Assembly: GCA_033558025.1 (NCBI GenBank)
Contig: JAUCEF010000013.1
Location: 3,713,001 to 3,777,000 of the forward strand
Length of the DNA stretch: 64,000 nucleotides
Direction: 5' to 3'
Source: Phytophthora sp. 'mugwort'
Lineage: Eukaryota; Oomycota; Peronosporomycetes; Peronosporales; Peronosporaceae
A model generated the notes under the pieces. That model saw only the letters and a program-made list of their open reading frames with translations, was not told the origin of the DNA and ran no database searches. A program made the position numbers and the translations under genes. Positions 18,516 to 29,060 of this stretch are shown in pieces; position 1 is the stretch's first letter; each line of letters starts with the position of its first letter.

Positions 18516-19844
18516 ATGGGGCTCATGGCGTCGAGACGAATGAAAGCGGAAGACCTTGCGCAGGAGAAAATCGCCGAGTTCGTGCGGTGCGCCATCACAT
18601 CAGACCTCGTCAAGCTGCGAGAAATAATCACCAAGAGCAAGATGGATCCAAATGCGAAGGATGTGAGTAAACTGTCGCTTGGATATACTTCAAATTCATG
18701 TACAAGTAGTCAATTCTGAGGACCAAACACTTCTCTTTTCGATACAATCAGCGCTTTGGCATGAATGCAATTCACTGGGGTAATAGGTGTGTATCTTTCT
18801 CGCGCATGCAATAGTCAGTGCTGAGCTTGCGAGTCTTTGATTTACAGCATCATACGTTGGCGGGCTCGAATGCATCCAGGAGTTAATCGAAGCAGGAGGT
18901 TCACCAAGTGCAACAGATTTCAATGGACGCAACGCACTTCATCATGCTTGTCGAAAAGATCACGACGAGGTTGTGCGCTACCTAGTTATCACTGCTAAGG
19001 TAGATATTAACTCTCGCAGCGAAAACCAAGACACACCATTGCACAAAGCAGGTTAGATATTGTCCTGTATCAATATGTTCGAGAGGTGGAGGAATGAACT
19101 TTTACTCACGATTTGTTAATGCAGTTCGAGGCAAGAGCATTAAGGTCTTGGAGATGCTGCTGAAGATGGGCGCGGATCCTAATCTACGGAATGAGGTTAG
19201 TGCGCTCTTAAGGAGTCAGACTTCACAGAGCTTTTAAACACTGAGCCACTTCTTGCATGCACAGCAAAACAGAACACCACTTGAAGAGCTGGAAGCCACC
19301 TTGCCAAAATCAACGGTTTGTGCTGTCCCTCCATCTCGCTCTCTGTACTTTGATCTTACGATGGCGCCTTGATACCGTCTAGAGTGAAAGCGATGGGTCG
19401 AACCGCGTAACGTCAGCAAGACTCAAAGCCCCCGACGAGTTTATAAATGCAGAGCCCAGACCTCCCGACTTCATCGGTCTTGCTCTTCAGCCTATGCACG
19501 TGACATGTGGAAATCGAGCCACGGAACGCACTGACGTCCGAAGCTTCAAATCTCGCCGCAGTGTTACGGACCATTCGGATCACACGGCGCGAACAAACTC
19601 CATTCCTGACGCGTCAAAACAGTGGGCAACCTGTACAACGATGTCAAAATCGGCGGCATTATACGTAACTCCGCCCGTGTCCACGAAAGAACACGCTCCT
19701 TCGCGTAAGAACCTTCGTTACGCTGGTAAGCGTCTGATCATGGCGATACGTGTCAAAAATGCCTTGCCGGACACTGAGAAACTTGAGCTGATGCGGCTAA
19801 TACTTCGGAAATACATAACAACGGCGACGGACAAAAGGCCGTGA
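18516..19844 (+). CDS. Ankyrin-repeat protein
   Basis: Six exons give 320 residues: 18516-18662, 18752-18779, 18848-19051, 19125-19195, 19265-19315, 19383-19844. The joined product reads through four ankyrin-type repeats in residues 50-170, with typical cores GMNAIHWASYVGGLECIQEL, GRNALHHACRKDHDEVVRYL, QDTPLHKAVRGKSIKVLEML and NRTPLEELEATLP. Exon 2 is only 28 nt and completes the first repeat; its phases agree. The C-terminal 150 residues are basic, Ser/Thr-rich and unrecognised (VITPPVS-like stretch, KRLIMAIRVKNALP). Ankyrin repeats bind proteins; the partner is unknown. Converges on the eS10 gene. Confidence 0.75.
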
Positions 19845-20027
19845 TACATGTACATTCCTGCGGCCACACCAAAAGATCAAAATATTTCGTTATACTAAAC
19901 CCACCACAAAACAATAACGCAAAAAATAACACGTCTCAAATCATTTTCGCCTTTGTGAAGCCGACAGTCAGAGGAGATTTATTGATTAAATACTCCCGTC
20001 TCGCTTTCCCTCGAGGTTTGCAACCGT

Positions 20028-20462
20028 TTAGTTGGCAGCCTCGCGACGGTAGCCGTCCTGGCCACCACGACGGAACTCCGGGTTGAAGTCACCCGACGGG
20101 CCGACACCCTTCTCCTTGTCGAAACGGCCACGGCCGAAGCCGCCAGCGGACGGGGCCTGCGGACGCGTTGGGCGCGCGGCTTGCTTCTTCAGCGTGGCCG
20201 GCACGATCTCAGCGGGCAGGTGCAAGTAAGAGCGCAGGTACTCGATACCCTCGTTCGTGAGGTACCAGTAGAACCACTGCCAGTTGAAGGTCTCCTTGAC
20301 GTAGCCGCGCGACTTGAGCGACTGCATGAGCTTGATGACCTGAAGGTTAGGCACCTCCACTGCCTCGTGCTTGGGCAGCGAATAGTCCTTCTTCGCGACC
20401 ATCACGCCCTCCTTGAAGAGGTACGAGTACACAGCGATACGGTTCGTCTTGGGGACCAACAT
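20028..20462 (-). CDS. RPS10: 40S ribosomal protein eS10
   Basis: Intronless, 144 residues, full length for the family. The S10/plectin domain starts at the N-terminus ([20 protein letters not shown]) and includes the conserved [20 protein letters not shown] and [12 protein letters not shown]. The tail is Gly/Arg/Pro-rich ([16 protein letters not shown]). The protein sits in the beak/head of the small subunit near the mRNA entry path. The spacer to the carrier gene on the other side (20463-20765) is about 300 bp and should hold promoters for both. Confidence 0.97.
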   Translation of the reverse strand: MLVPKTNRIAVYSYLFKEGVMVAKKDYSLPKHEAVEVPNLQVIKLMQSLKSRGYVKETFNWQWFYWYLTNEGIEYLRSYLHLPAEIVPATLKKQAARPTRPQAPSAGGFGRGRFDKEKGVGPSGDFNPEFRRGGQDGYRREAAN

Positions 20463-20765
20463 GGTGACAGATGAGTGTCTAGAAAGCTTGCCGGCGAGTG
20501 CGGATCTTCACGGGAAATAAGCGGCGAGGTTTGCAGGAAAACCAGAATACACGGCTACTCAAAGCGCACGAACACCAGCCAGCCAACCAATGCCGACTCC
20601 GATATTACACAATATTGTGTACAAGACGTAAAAAGGCTTAAAGCGTAATTACTTCATAGCTGATTTTAAGCCAATAGTACCGCGGCAATGATTTGAAAAT
20701 TGCGGCGATCGCGCAATGTACGTCAGTAAGCGGTTGATTTGCCGCATTGACGCCCCACGCTTCCG

Positions 20766-21896
20766 ATGGCGGAGAACGTGGAGAAGTTCGCGGTACCCAT
20801 TGACTTGACGGCCGGCACGGTCGGCGGAATCGCTGGAGTCGTCGTAGGGCAGCCATTCGATACCGTGAGTCTGAGCGTGCAGGTTGCTGTGGCTATCTTT
20901 TTGCATTTCTGTGCTGACATCGTGCATCATTGTCTTGCAGGTCAAAGTGCGGTTGCAGACGTACAGCAAGTACTACAACGGCGCATTCGACTGCGCTCGC
21001 CAGACAGTGCGTTACAACCTTTCTCACCAGTTTCGTAGAGGGCCGTGAAGGGCTGCTGAGCGGTATTATTGTTGTTGTCGAGTGTAGTTGAAGCATGAGG
21101 GGTTTTCGGGCTTCTTCAAGGGCATGACGTCGCCCGTGGTCGGTAGCGCGGCAACGAACGCCGTCATGTTTGCAGTCTACGAGCGCACGCTAAAGATGAT
21201 CGACGACAGTTCGCAGAACCCGACCCTCAAGTCTGTTTTTTATGCTGGAGCTGTTGGAGGTTTCTGGCAGACTGTTCCGCTGGCCCCTGCAGAGCTTATT
21301 AAATGCAGACTTCAGGTGCAGGATGGGCGCAGAAGCAGTCAGTACCGAGGACCAATGGACTGCATCCGGCACATTTCCAAGGTCAAGGGTACGCCCGGAC
21401 TCTTCCTCGGATTCACGTGCACGCTTTGGCGCGAGGTGCCCTCGTTCGCCGTCTACTTCTGGCTCTACGAATACACCAAGCGCAGGATGGTAGACGGCGG
21501 TATCAACCCCACCACCTCCATGCTGACGGCGGGTGGTTTTGCTGGTGTTGCTTCCTGGGTGGTATCCTATCCTTTTGATGGTGCGTTCAATTTTGACTCC
21601 TCAGATGTTCGGAGCTGTTCAGTGAATAATGTAGTACGGTCTGGACTAACCGTATGCTATGCGTCTGCTCACTAAAAACAGTGATCAAGTCTGCGATCCA
21701 GACGCTGCCAGTCAACCACAAACTGGGCGAACACAAAATTGCTTATCAAGCTCAGCAACTTTATCGTCTCGGCGGCTGGCGAATCTTCTTCAGCGGGCTA
21801 GGCACTGCTTGTGTGCGAGCATTCCCTTGCAACGCCGTGACGTTCTACGGCTACGAGAAAACCTCCGAGCTGCTTAAGAATGCGATACGAGACTGA
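20766..21896 (+). CDS. Mitochondrial carrier family (SLC25) protein, acylcarnitine/ornithine-carrier-like
   Basis: Four exons, 290 residues: 20766-20864, 20941-21006, 21088-21580, 21682-21896. All three signature repeats are present at the ends of odd helices: PFDTVKVRLQ, PAELIKCRLQ and PFDVIKSAIQ, each with a following Gly-rich motif (GFFKGMTSP, GLFLGFTCTLWRE, RIFFSGLGTACVR). Length matches the family. The second-repeat form PAELIKCRLQ is found in the carnitine/acylcarnitine and basic amino acid carrier branch, so one of these substrates is likely (inference). Inner mitochondrial membrane, six helices. The next gene downstream is a mitochondrial fatty-acid oxidation enzyme on the same strand, compatible with an acyl substrate but not proof. 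Confidence 0.9.
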
Positions 21897-22078
21897 GCAT
21901 TTCCGGCGGGAGCCCTAGAAATGACACGTTACCATAGATTCAACTTCAACGTTGTAGTCCAATCACATTCAGTCAATGTGGTACACATCATTAAATCACG
22001 CAGTATTCACGTCGGAATGCTCCTACCACTTTTGCTGCATCAACCACTGGGCACAAGTCAATCCTCTCTTAATACATC

Positions 22079-23059
22079 ATGTTCGCCGTTCGTACTGCCC
22101 TCCTGCGTCCTCGCCATGCGCGGCCAATCGTCGCCACGCTGCCTCGTCGATTCGCGGCCAAGAGCAACCGCGAGCATATCGTAGATTGGATGACGGGGCC
22201 TCCGCAGACGCTGGACGTGGCGTCCACCAAGTTCGACACGCTGTCGCTGGGTTTCGCCAACGAAAACGCTGCCTCTGGCGTGCTGCACTTGAAGCTCAAT
22301 CGTCCCAAGGTCGTGAACGCTATGAATATGCAGATGTGGGTGGAGCTGGCGGAAGCTTTTGAGCTGGTGGAGCTGGATCCAAGTGTCAAGGCCGTCGTAG
22401 TGTCCGGGGAAGGTCGCGGCTTCACGAGTGGCATGGATCTGGACGTCTTCGCTCAGATGCAGAAGGTCGCAATGGACGAGACCTGTGAAGGACGCAAGCG
22501 TGAGCGGCTGATGCGCGTTATTGACAACTTCCAGAAAGTCATTTCGGCTCCAGAGAAGTGTCGGGTGCCAGTCATTGCGGCGGTACATGGCCCCTGCATT
22601 GGAGCTGGTGTGGACTTCATCACGGCGTGCGACTTGTGCTACTCGGATTTGAGCGCTGTTTTCTCTGTGAAAGAGGTGGACCTGGCGATCATCGCTGATG
22701 TGGGTACGTTGCAACGACTACCCAAGCTTGTGGGCGAGCGTCAGGCCAAGGAACTTGCCTTCACGGGCCGCAACTTTGGCGGATTGGAGGCAGAGAAACT
22801 TGGACTTGTGCTGAAGGCTTTGCCTGACCAAGACGCACTGATGAGCCACGTGGGGAATGTGGCGAAGGCTATTGCCAAGAAGAGTCCACTTACTATTCGC
22901 GGTATCAAGCAAACGATCCACTACCAACGGGACCACTCGACAAAAGATTCGCTGCAGCAGATCCGCTACCACAACGCCGCCGTCTTGTACAGCGACGACT
23001 TGGTACAGGCCGTCAGTGCTGTGATGGACAAGACAGAGCCCAAGTTCCGCAGCGATTAA
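22079..23059 (+). CDS. ECH1: Delta(3,5)-delta(2,4)-dienoyl-CoA isomerase (ECH1-like)
   Basis: Intronless, 326 residues. The basic, Arg/Ala-rich N-terminus (MFAVRTALLRPRHARPIV) looks like a mitochondrial presequence; the end, FRSD, is not a peroxisomal SKL signal. Crotonase fold: NRPKVVNAMNMQMW, oxyanion-hole segment VSGEGRGFTSGMDLDVF, and GPCIGAGVDFITACDLCYSD. The stretch FSVKEVDLAIIADVGTLQRL is diagnostic of ECH1. The three acidic catalytic residues known in the rat enzyme are present: Asp in ITACD, Glu in KEVD and Asp in IIAD. It shifts double bonds during beta-oxidation of unsaturated fatty acids. The tail converges on the large PDZ-protein gene. Confidence 0.93.
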   Translation: MFAVRTALLRPRHARPIVATLPRRFAAKSNREHIVDWMTGPPQTLDVASTKFDTLSLGFANENAASGVLHLKLNRPKVVNAMNMQMWVELAEAFELVELDPSVKAVVVSGEGRGFTSGMDLDVFAQMQKVAMDETCEGRKRERLMRVIDNFQKVISAPEKCRVPVIAAVHGPCIGAGVDFITACDLCYSDLSAVFSVKEVDLAIIADVGTLQRLPKLVGERQAKELAFTGRNFGGLEAEKLGLVLKALPDQDALMSHVGNVAKAIAKKSPLTIRGIKQTIHYQRDHSTKDSLQQIRYHNAAVLYSDDLVQAVSAVMDKTEPKFRSD

Positions 23060-23265
23060 CAAGAGAGCAGGGTGTTGAGCACAGCGCGTAATACCACCGC
23101 AATTTTATCTTCGTCTTTTTTGCATTTTCTGTCGCTTTATGCCTCTCTCCTAACTAGCTACAGGCGCAAGTTGTGAAATCCAACCACCCAGCCATCAGTT
23201 TTTGCTTTTCTCGCTTTACTCCGATTTCCTTTTCTATCACAAGTGGCTTGGTCAGACCTAGCTCT

Positions 23266-23590
23266 CTACTCCTTCTTCCGGGAAGCGATAGCAGCCAAAA
23301 AGTCTCCACGTCCAGGCATGGCTCCTCCTCCTCCTCGACCACGAATTGCTGACATCAAGTCGCCACCCCGGCCGCCACGTCCACCATCACCACCGCCGTC
23401 ACCGCGAGCCTTAATCGCAGAGAACAGATCGCCACGTCCTGGACCACCAGGTTTGCCGCGGCCACGACCGCGAATTGATGCGAGGAAGTCGACGGGGGGT
23501 CCTGGAGGACCATCATTGTCACCACCGCGTCCCTTAATCGCTGAAAACAGGTCATTACGACCACCACCGCGACCACTACGCCCTCTACCT
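23266..23590 (-). repeat. Five WH2-like [D]-LF-SAI-K/R-GRG repeats with Gly/Arg linkers
   Basis: This codes the C-terminus of the PDZ-PH-C2 protein. Spacing between motif cores is roughly 20-25 residues. The pattern hydrophobic-hydrophobic-x-x-Ile-Arg/Lys-x-Gly fits the amphipathic helix of WH2, but the following LKxV half is replaced by Gly/Arg. Nucleotide composition is GC-rich and repetitive, so strain length variation is expected. Confidence 0.7.
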
Positions 23591-26500
23591 CTGGCAGCCA
23601 TCATTGGATGCGGTGTTCGACCAGCAGGGGCAGGACCGGCTTCCTCAACGGCTTCACTTTCTTCTGGTGCAGCAGCGCTTTTGTTCTTTTCCTTCGCTTC
23701 CTTCATGATCTCGGTTCGTGTTTTCACGCGACGGGTCATGGGTGGACCCTTGTCCTTAAGCGAGTCAAGTGTGTCACGACTCTTTTCGCCCAGGTCCTTC
23801 AAGAGACCCCGAAGCACTGGGATAGCCGAACGCAGACGCTTATCACTTGCCTTCACCTCATCCATCCGTTCGTCCATTCCGTCAAAGCAGTCAGCCACAG
23901 CATCACAGTAGAGAAGGATCAGGTTACATTCGATCGACGAACGGGTATCCTTCGCATCCCGCGAAGCGTCTCGCTTACCGGATAAATTCATACCCGATCG
24001 CTCGGCGAACTTTAAGCTTACCAAACGAAGTTCATTCACCAACTCACCAAACTCCGCCAACTCGACCTTAATTGTAGCAGCAGTCTCCGTACGCTCAAGC
24101 CGGCGTTTAAGCCTAGCCTGGAACCAGAGCAGCTGCCGGTTTTCGATTAAATCCATCGATGTATCGATCAGTTCGCACGCACCGTTTGCCTCAGCAACAA
24201 GACGCACGTTGCGGTAGTGCTTTTTCAATGCATCCGCACGAGAATTAGCAAGCTTTGCTCGAGCCAGCTCCTGTGCTTCTGCCAGAGCTCGTGCACCAGC
24301 ATCGTCAGGGTTACCCTTCTGGACCGTGGACTCCACGTACACATCTCCATCGGGATACCCGAGATCCTGGTCGTACGCAGGTGATCTGTTAGCTTTAATG
24401 GGGCATTGCTTGCCAATCATAGGGCAACCGATGTCTGGATCATCGCGCGTGGCGTACGGGTGGTTATCCTCCGGTCCGTACTGTTTCACGTGCTTGTTAT
24501 AAGAGTTCACAACAGTCTTGAACGTCTCCTTGAGCGACTTAAACCACTCGTACTTCTTCTTTGTCATTTCTTCGCCCTGCTGAGCCTTCCACGTCTCCGC
24601 GATTTCACGTAAGTGCATGTGCAGTGCGCGACGCTCAGTCACCGTGAGACCAGTAACACGCAGATTTTCCAGCAGCGAAGGGTGATTCTTCGCAATATCT
24701 GCTGGGTTCATACGAATCAATTCCAGGACGTTCGTACGCTTGTACTTACGAGCAATATCACGAGGAAGTGTCTTGCCTGTCGGTGATTTCACGGTCTGGA
24801 GATCAGCCTCCGACATCTTCTTCACATCAACTGGCATCATCCGGCGAACTGCTTTCAACGCCTTAATGTTTTCATCGTAATTTTCCTCCTCCCACTCGCG
24901 CTCCTTCCGCGATTCTTCTGCAGCGTACTCGTCAGTTAGCATAAGAGCAGTATTGTACTTCTCCATATCCTGCTCAAGACGGTAGTATTCTTCACGAAGC
25001 TGCTTTTGGATTGCAGGGTCCGGATGTGTCACATCAGCCGAACCAATTTCTTGCATACGCTTGGAGATTTCTTGCACCTTGGCCATAGCCTCTTCGTACG
25101 GAATATCTGCTGCTACAGCAATACCAGCTTGCTGCAACTGCTTCTCCAGCTTCAGCAGACGACGAAGCAACTTAACTTGGTCGCTAGATATATCCAGGTT
25201 GGCCAACATGTCCTGTGCCCTCGGCTCCTCTTTTTGTCGCACAGAGCGGCTGCGCTTAAGTTTCTCCACTTCTGCTTGCAGAGCACGGATCTTCTCGTCG
25301 TACGAGTTGATACCATCGAAGAAAGCCTGGATGCCCATCTCATCGATGCCATCTTCATGCATTTTCTTCTTGACGTCCTCGTTAGAATGTCCATCCTGAA
25401 CCATGCGGCGGTACGCAGCGTAAATCGACGGTCCCTGGACGTCCGACTCCTGGATACGGCGGTTTGCCTCAATCAGCTTTTGAGCCTCTTCTTGTGCCCG
25501 TCGGGCTTCAGCGAGCTGCTTTTCTGCTTCCTCCTTTGCTCGGGCAGCTTCTGCCATGGCTTTCTCCACAGCCGCCTTACCCTCGCGCTGCTCTTCACGA
25601 GCTGCAGCCATAGCTGCTTCTGCCTTCTGTCGAGATTGCTCAAGCAGCATATGTGCTTCTTCCTGGGCACGAGCAGCATGATGAGTGGCTTCATCGGCGG
25701 CCATCTGAGCCTCAGCCTTAATCTTAACCATTTCATCACGCTCATTCATCATACCGTTACTATTCAGGTCGTCGCCAAGGCGGCCACGTTCCTGGTCTTC
25801 CTCGTACGCCTTCTGCTTGTTGACGTATTCCAGTGACAAGGTCAGCACAGCTCCTGCAGAACGGCTACCGAGTGCAAGAGGGTACTTCTTCGTTGTCTTC
25901 TGCATGTTCGGCAGTGACTTCAGAGGAATCGAAAGCGTCGCAATAAGCTCCGTCGCACGGAACAAGTGCTCATCGAAGATACGGATCTCCACCACCATGT
26001 CATCACTCGGTGCCTCGAACGAAGCCGAGTTATCTTGTTTCCACACAGGAGACCGCTGGTTCTTTACCACAGAAGTCTTGAAGGTCTCTGCGCCCACCGT
26101 GACTTCACACAACGCGTTCACCGAACTACCTGATTTCGTCAAATTAGTTGCTGACAGAACGCCAACGTGAACCACTGGCGTTGAGAATGCCTCGTAGTTG
26201 AACTGCGAAAGACGTCCCCCAGCATTGCGGTCCAAGAATGTTCCATCCATCGAAAGACTTTCGGTACGCTGTGTTCGCAACGCCTTGGCTTCCCGCAACG
26301 ACTCTCCAGGACTCTGTGTGCGATTGACAGTCTTAGAGGCATCAATAGCCAGCTTAATGGCATCCATCCATCCCTTCTTGTCCGATTCAGACGTACAGGC
26401 CATCACCATGCGACGGTCATCCACACGAAGTTCCAGCAAATACTCTGCGGTTACATTTGGAGACCGGCAAACCACGTCACCCGTTCCAGGCAGCGACCGA

Positions 26501-27570
26501 ACTGTGCAGCGATGATCCAAAAAGCTCATTTCACCGCGTGATGTGGTAGAGCTGGGGCTCTTGAAAAACTCCACCTTCGACACACTGAGCACGAAGTATC
26601 GCGACTTCCAGTTGCGCATCACACGGCCCTGCTTGTACATGCGTCCCTTCTTGATAGTTGCTGCCTGATTATCTAGAATCAGTTGCGCGATTGACTGGTT
26701 GTCGTCGCCATCGTTACCATCATCCTTCACAATGCGTGGGTTATTCATCAGTTTATGCTTCACATGCGACGTCGACTCGCGAAGTCGGAAAGACTCCGAA
26801 TGTCGCGAGTTCACGCGCTGTACATCAGCCAGCTTGTCCTTCGGCACAAACTGTAAGGTCTTTGGGGCCGTCGCGTCACGAAGCACGTTCATGACCTCAA
26901 GATACGGCATACACAGCACGTCCGTTTCGTTCACCTTATACACAATATCACCGACAGAAATCATGCCACTCGTCTTTGCTTGACCCTTCAGTGCGCGCAC
27001 CACGGCACCGTCAATACCGTATCGTACTGCTTCTTCCAGGTTCAATCCCATGGGACCATTGTCGAACACCACAGCGTACGTGGTAAGCTGTGTGTCCAGA
27101 TCATGGTCCTGATTCTGCTGGAACTTCTCACGCACAACCTCCTGTCGTCGGACCTCGTCAATCTCAAAAGAAATAGCAAGCGGTCTTGGCATCTTACGGA
27201 TGAGATCAATGGCATCGGAAAAGCCCATGCCGTCCACATTCTGTCCGCCAATAGCCACGATGAGATCTCCAGCCTGCACCTTGTTCTCGAGCAGCGGGTT
27301 GTTAATGTTGTCGATGGCCAGGCCGTGGTCGATCACGCCGTCCTTGGGCGGCATCAGCTTCACGCCGAGTTTTTCCTTGGCAGGCAGCTCAATGACTACG
27401 ACCTCGGGGCCCGCGTCGTCGCCGCTCTCCTCGGCTGCTGGCACCGACTCATCCTCGGCCTCCTCCTCCTGCTGCTCCTCCTCCTCGGGACGCTCCGAGC
27501 CACAGGCCACACACGCCTCCTGGCCGTCCTCATTGGCCGTGAACTCGCATGCCGTGCAAGTCCACGTCAT
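23266..27570 (-). CDS. RanBP2 zinc finger-PDZ-PDZ-PH-C2-coiled-coil protein with WH2-like C-terminal repeats
   Basis: Intronless, 1434 residues. Order of domains: RanBP2-type zinc finger at 3-27 (WTCTACEF...ACVACGSERP), acidic linker, PDZ1 at 57-138 (KLGVKLMPP, GDLIVAIGGQNV), PDZ2 at 164-243, PH at 306-411 (KKGRMYKQGRVMRNWKSRYF ... GWMDAIKLAID), C2 at 466-582 (lacking the usual Asp set, so probably calcium-independent), long Ala/Glu/Arg-rich coiled coil from about 600 to 730, then helical regions to about 1300. The last 100 residues are Gly/Arg linkers joining five copies of a motif like DLFSAIKGRG (DFLASIRGRG, DLFSAIKARG, DLMSAIRGRG, DFLAAIASRK). These resemble the first half of WH2 actin-binding motifs or formin DAD segments. 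A membrane-linked actin organiser is a reasonable inference. No known orthologue recognised. Confidence 0.85.
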   Translation of the reverse strand: MTWTCTACEFTANEDGQEACVACGSERPEEEEQQEEEAEDESVPAAEESGDDAGPEVVVIELPAKEKLGVKLMPPKDGVIDHGLAIDNINNPLLENKVQAGDLIVAIGGQNVDGMGFSDAIDLIRKMPRPLAISFEIDEVRRQEVVREKFQQNQDHDLDTQLTTYAVVFDNGPMGLNLEEAVRYGIDGAVVRALKGQAKTSGMISVGDIVYKVNETDVLCMPYLEVMNVLRDATAPKTLQFVPKDKLADVQRVNSRHSESFRLRESTSHVKHKLMNNPRIVKDDGNDGDDNQSIAQLILDNQAATIKKGRMYKQGRVMRNWKSRYFVLSVSKVEFFKSPSSTTSRGEMSFLDHRCTVRSLPGTGDVVCRSPNVTAEYLLELRVDDRRMVMACTSESDKKGWMDAIKLAIDASKTVNRTQSPGESLREAKALRTQRTESLSMDGTFLDRNAGGRLSQFNYEAFSTPVVHVGVLSATNLTKSGSSVNALCEVTVGAETFKTSVVKNQRSPVWKQDNSASFEAPSDDMVVEIRIFDEHLFRATELIATLSIPLKSLPNMQKTTKKYPLALGSRSAGAVLTLSLEYVNKQKAYEEDQERGRLGDDLNSNGMMNERDEMVKIKAEAQMAADEATHHAARAQEEAHMLLEQSRQKAEAAMAAAREEQREGKAAVEKAMAEAARAKEEAEKQLAEARRAQEEAQKLIEANRRIQESDVQGPSIYAAYRRMVQDGHSNEDVKKKMHEDGIDEMGIQAFFDGINSYDEKIRALQAEVEKLKRSRSVRQKEEPRAQDMLANLDISSDQVKLLRRLLKLEKQLQQAGIAVAADIPYEEAMAKVQEISKRMQEIGSADVTHPDPAIQKQLREEYYRLEQDMEKYNTALMLTDEYAAEESRKEREWEEENYDENIKALKAVRRMMPVDVKKMSEADLQTVKSPTGKTLPRDIARKYKRTNVLELIRMNPADIAKNHPSLLENLRVTGLTVTERRALHMHLREIAETWKAQQGEEMTKKKYEWFKSLKETFKTVVNSYNKHVKQYGPEDNHPYATRDDPDIGCPMIGKQCPIKANRSPAYDQDLGYPDGDVYVESTVQKGNPDDAGARALAEAQELARAKLANSRADALKKHYRNVRLVAEANGACELIDTSMDLIENRQLLWFQARLKRRLERTETAATIKVELAEFGELVNELRLVSLKFAERSGMNLSGKRDASRDAKDTRSSIECNLILLYCDAVADCFDGMDERMDEVKASDKRLRSAIPVLRGLLKDLGEKSRDTLDSLKDKGPPMTRRVKTRTEIMKEAKEKNKSAAAPEESEAVEEAGPAPAGRTPHPMMAARGRGRSGRGGGRNDLFSAIKGRGGDNDGPPGPPVDFLASIRGRGRGKPGGPGRGDLFSAIKARGDGGGDGGRGGRGGDLMSAIRGRGGGGAMPGRGDFLAAIASRKKE

Positions 27571-28559
27571 GGTGCCGCTGGGGGGTTAACCTGCCTGTAT
27601 AATGCACGAGAGGAAGACGCAGAGTGAAGGTTAGATGCGTGTTGAAACCCTAGGGTTACGAGCTCCAGCCAGCTGATCAAGGGCATAGATATCATTCAAA
27701 GAGAGATTGGTATGACAAGGGGAAACGAGCGTACTTAAGGAGACGGGTTCTTCACGCTCTGCCCGCGCTAAGAGCTCGTATCGCGAGCTGGGGCCACTGC
27801 GCGTCGGGATCGAGCACACGTGTGTGCCTCCTGCTTCTCCTCACACGGACTCTCTCCACGAGGACTGCGCGTCCTCGAACTGCTTCTCTGGTCTGCGCCG
27901 TTGACCGCCGCGCGCCGCGTTTTCCCTTTGCGATCGACGATGGAATGAGACCATCACTCCACTTCACCCCCTCTAAGCGTGCGGGTTAGGGGTATTTCAA
28001 TAGTAAAACACTAATGTTTCTGTGCGAGGATCCTGCTCAGGTCGAGTGGTTGGTGAACCTGCCCTGGCTTGCCAAGCGCGAGCCAGTGACTCGCCGCTGA
28101 CTGAATTGATGCACGCCTACATGTATTGCCTATTGTTGAAGCGGAACGGCGACGCCCGTAGGTGATGGGCATTTTGGCTTCCTCTGAGCTGATCGGGGTC
28201 GGGTGGAGCTGTACCCGCCATGCCGTATTTTGGTCCGGCCTACATACCATAGGCACTAGTATCGCCGCTACAGGTATCGCAACGATGGAACGATTAGGAA
28301 ATTGAAGTGAAGACCGGATGCTGTGTGCGCCGGACACTGTCCGGAGGAGAGCCAATTTCGACTCTATTCCTGCTCGAAGAAATGTATTAGTAGGAATAGA
28401 TGGTAGGAAAAGAAACAATCGGCGTTGGTGAGTAAGCTGTGTAATATAACGTATTTTATCGAATAAAACACCGGCGTTCAATAGAATTTCAAATAGATTT
28501 TAATAAATACACTCCAATTTATAATGGTTTTAGAACCGTTCTTTTCCAACGTCGATTCG
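27571..28559. other. Intergenic, start of the repeat-rich interval
   Basis: The first 300 bp should be the promoter and leader of the large PDZ gene. Open frames are present on the minus strand (28011-28481), but they have no recognisable domain and may be relic sequence. An AT-rich stretch lies at 28430-28540 just before the Harbinger relic. Confidence 0.4.
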
Positions 28560-28573
28560 ATTGCCAGAGCAAC

Positions 28574-29060
28574 ATGCGTTACTCCGCGCGACAGCATGGG
28601 CTTCGGAACCTGTGTAAGATACCGGCAAGGAGGGAGTCTGCAGCGGTAAAGCGGGTTCTGTTCAGCGAGGAGGACTCCGGCGAAGACGAACTAGACGAGT
28701 ACTGGGTCATTGAGTACTAGCACGTTCAGCGATCTCGCTACCTGGCTCGACCTTCGCAGTACCGACAGTAAAAAACGCTGGTTAAAGGTGCTCCACAATA
28801 CCAACCACATGAATGACACGGAGTTCCTGATCCACTTCCGCCTTTATGGACCAGACTTTTTTCGGCTGGTTGGACTCCTCAAGGACACCAAGCATTCAAG
28901 ACCACAGGTGTGAAGCCATTTCGTGGTAGTGTGGAGTTGCATATTGTTGCGATGTACTGGTTGCCATGTTAACGCACTTGGAGAAGAGTTAGCTTTTGGT
29001 CTCGCTGGGTTTTATGCCACTGGCTTTTGTCCCCTATGGGTTTTGCTAACTGAGTGTATG
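28574..29060 (+). mobile_element. Decayed PIF/Harbinger-type transposase fragment
   Basis: An open frame from ATG 28574 ends at a TAG (28718-28720) after the acidic stretch FSEEDSGEDELDEYWVIE. The next block is in another frame and reads DTEFLIHFRLYGPDFFRLVG, the N-terminal motif of oomycete PIF/Harbinger (DDE_Tnp_4) transposases. A further shift gives TTGVKPFRGSVELHIVAM and another GCHVNALGEELAFGL. The DDE catalytic part is missing or unrecognisable. At least one stop and two frameshifts make it a pseudogene. Confidence 0.55.

Noticed and set aside
22058..22714. Minus-strand 218-codon frame over the dienoyl-CoA isomerase gene
   Set aside because: Antisense shadow; the plus strand encodes a complete, well-conserved enzyme.
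28011..28481. 156-codon minus-strand frame
   Set aside because: No motif; lies in the repeat-rich interval and has amino-acid composition of non-coding DNA.
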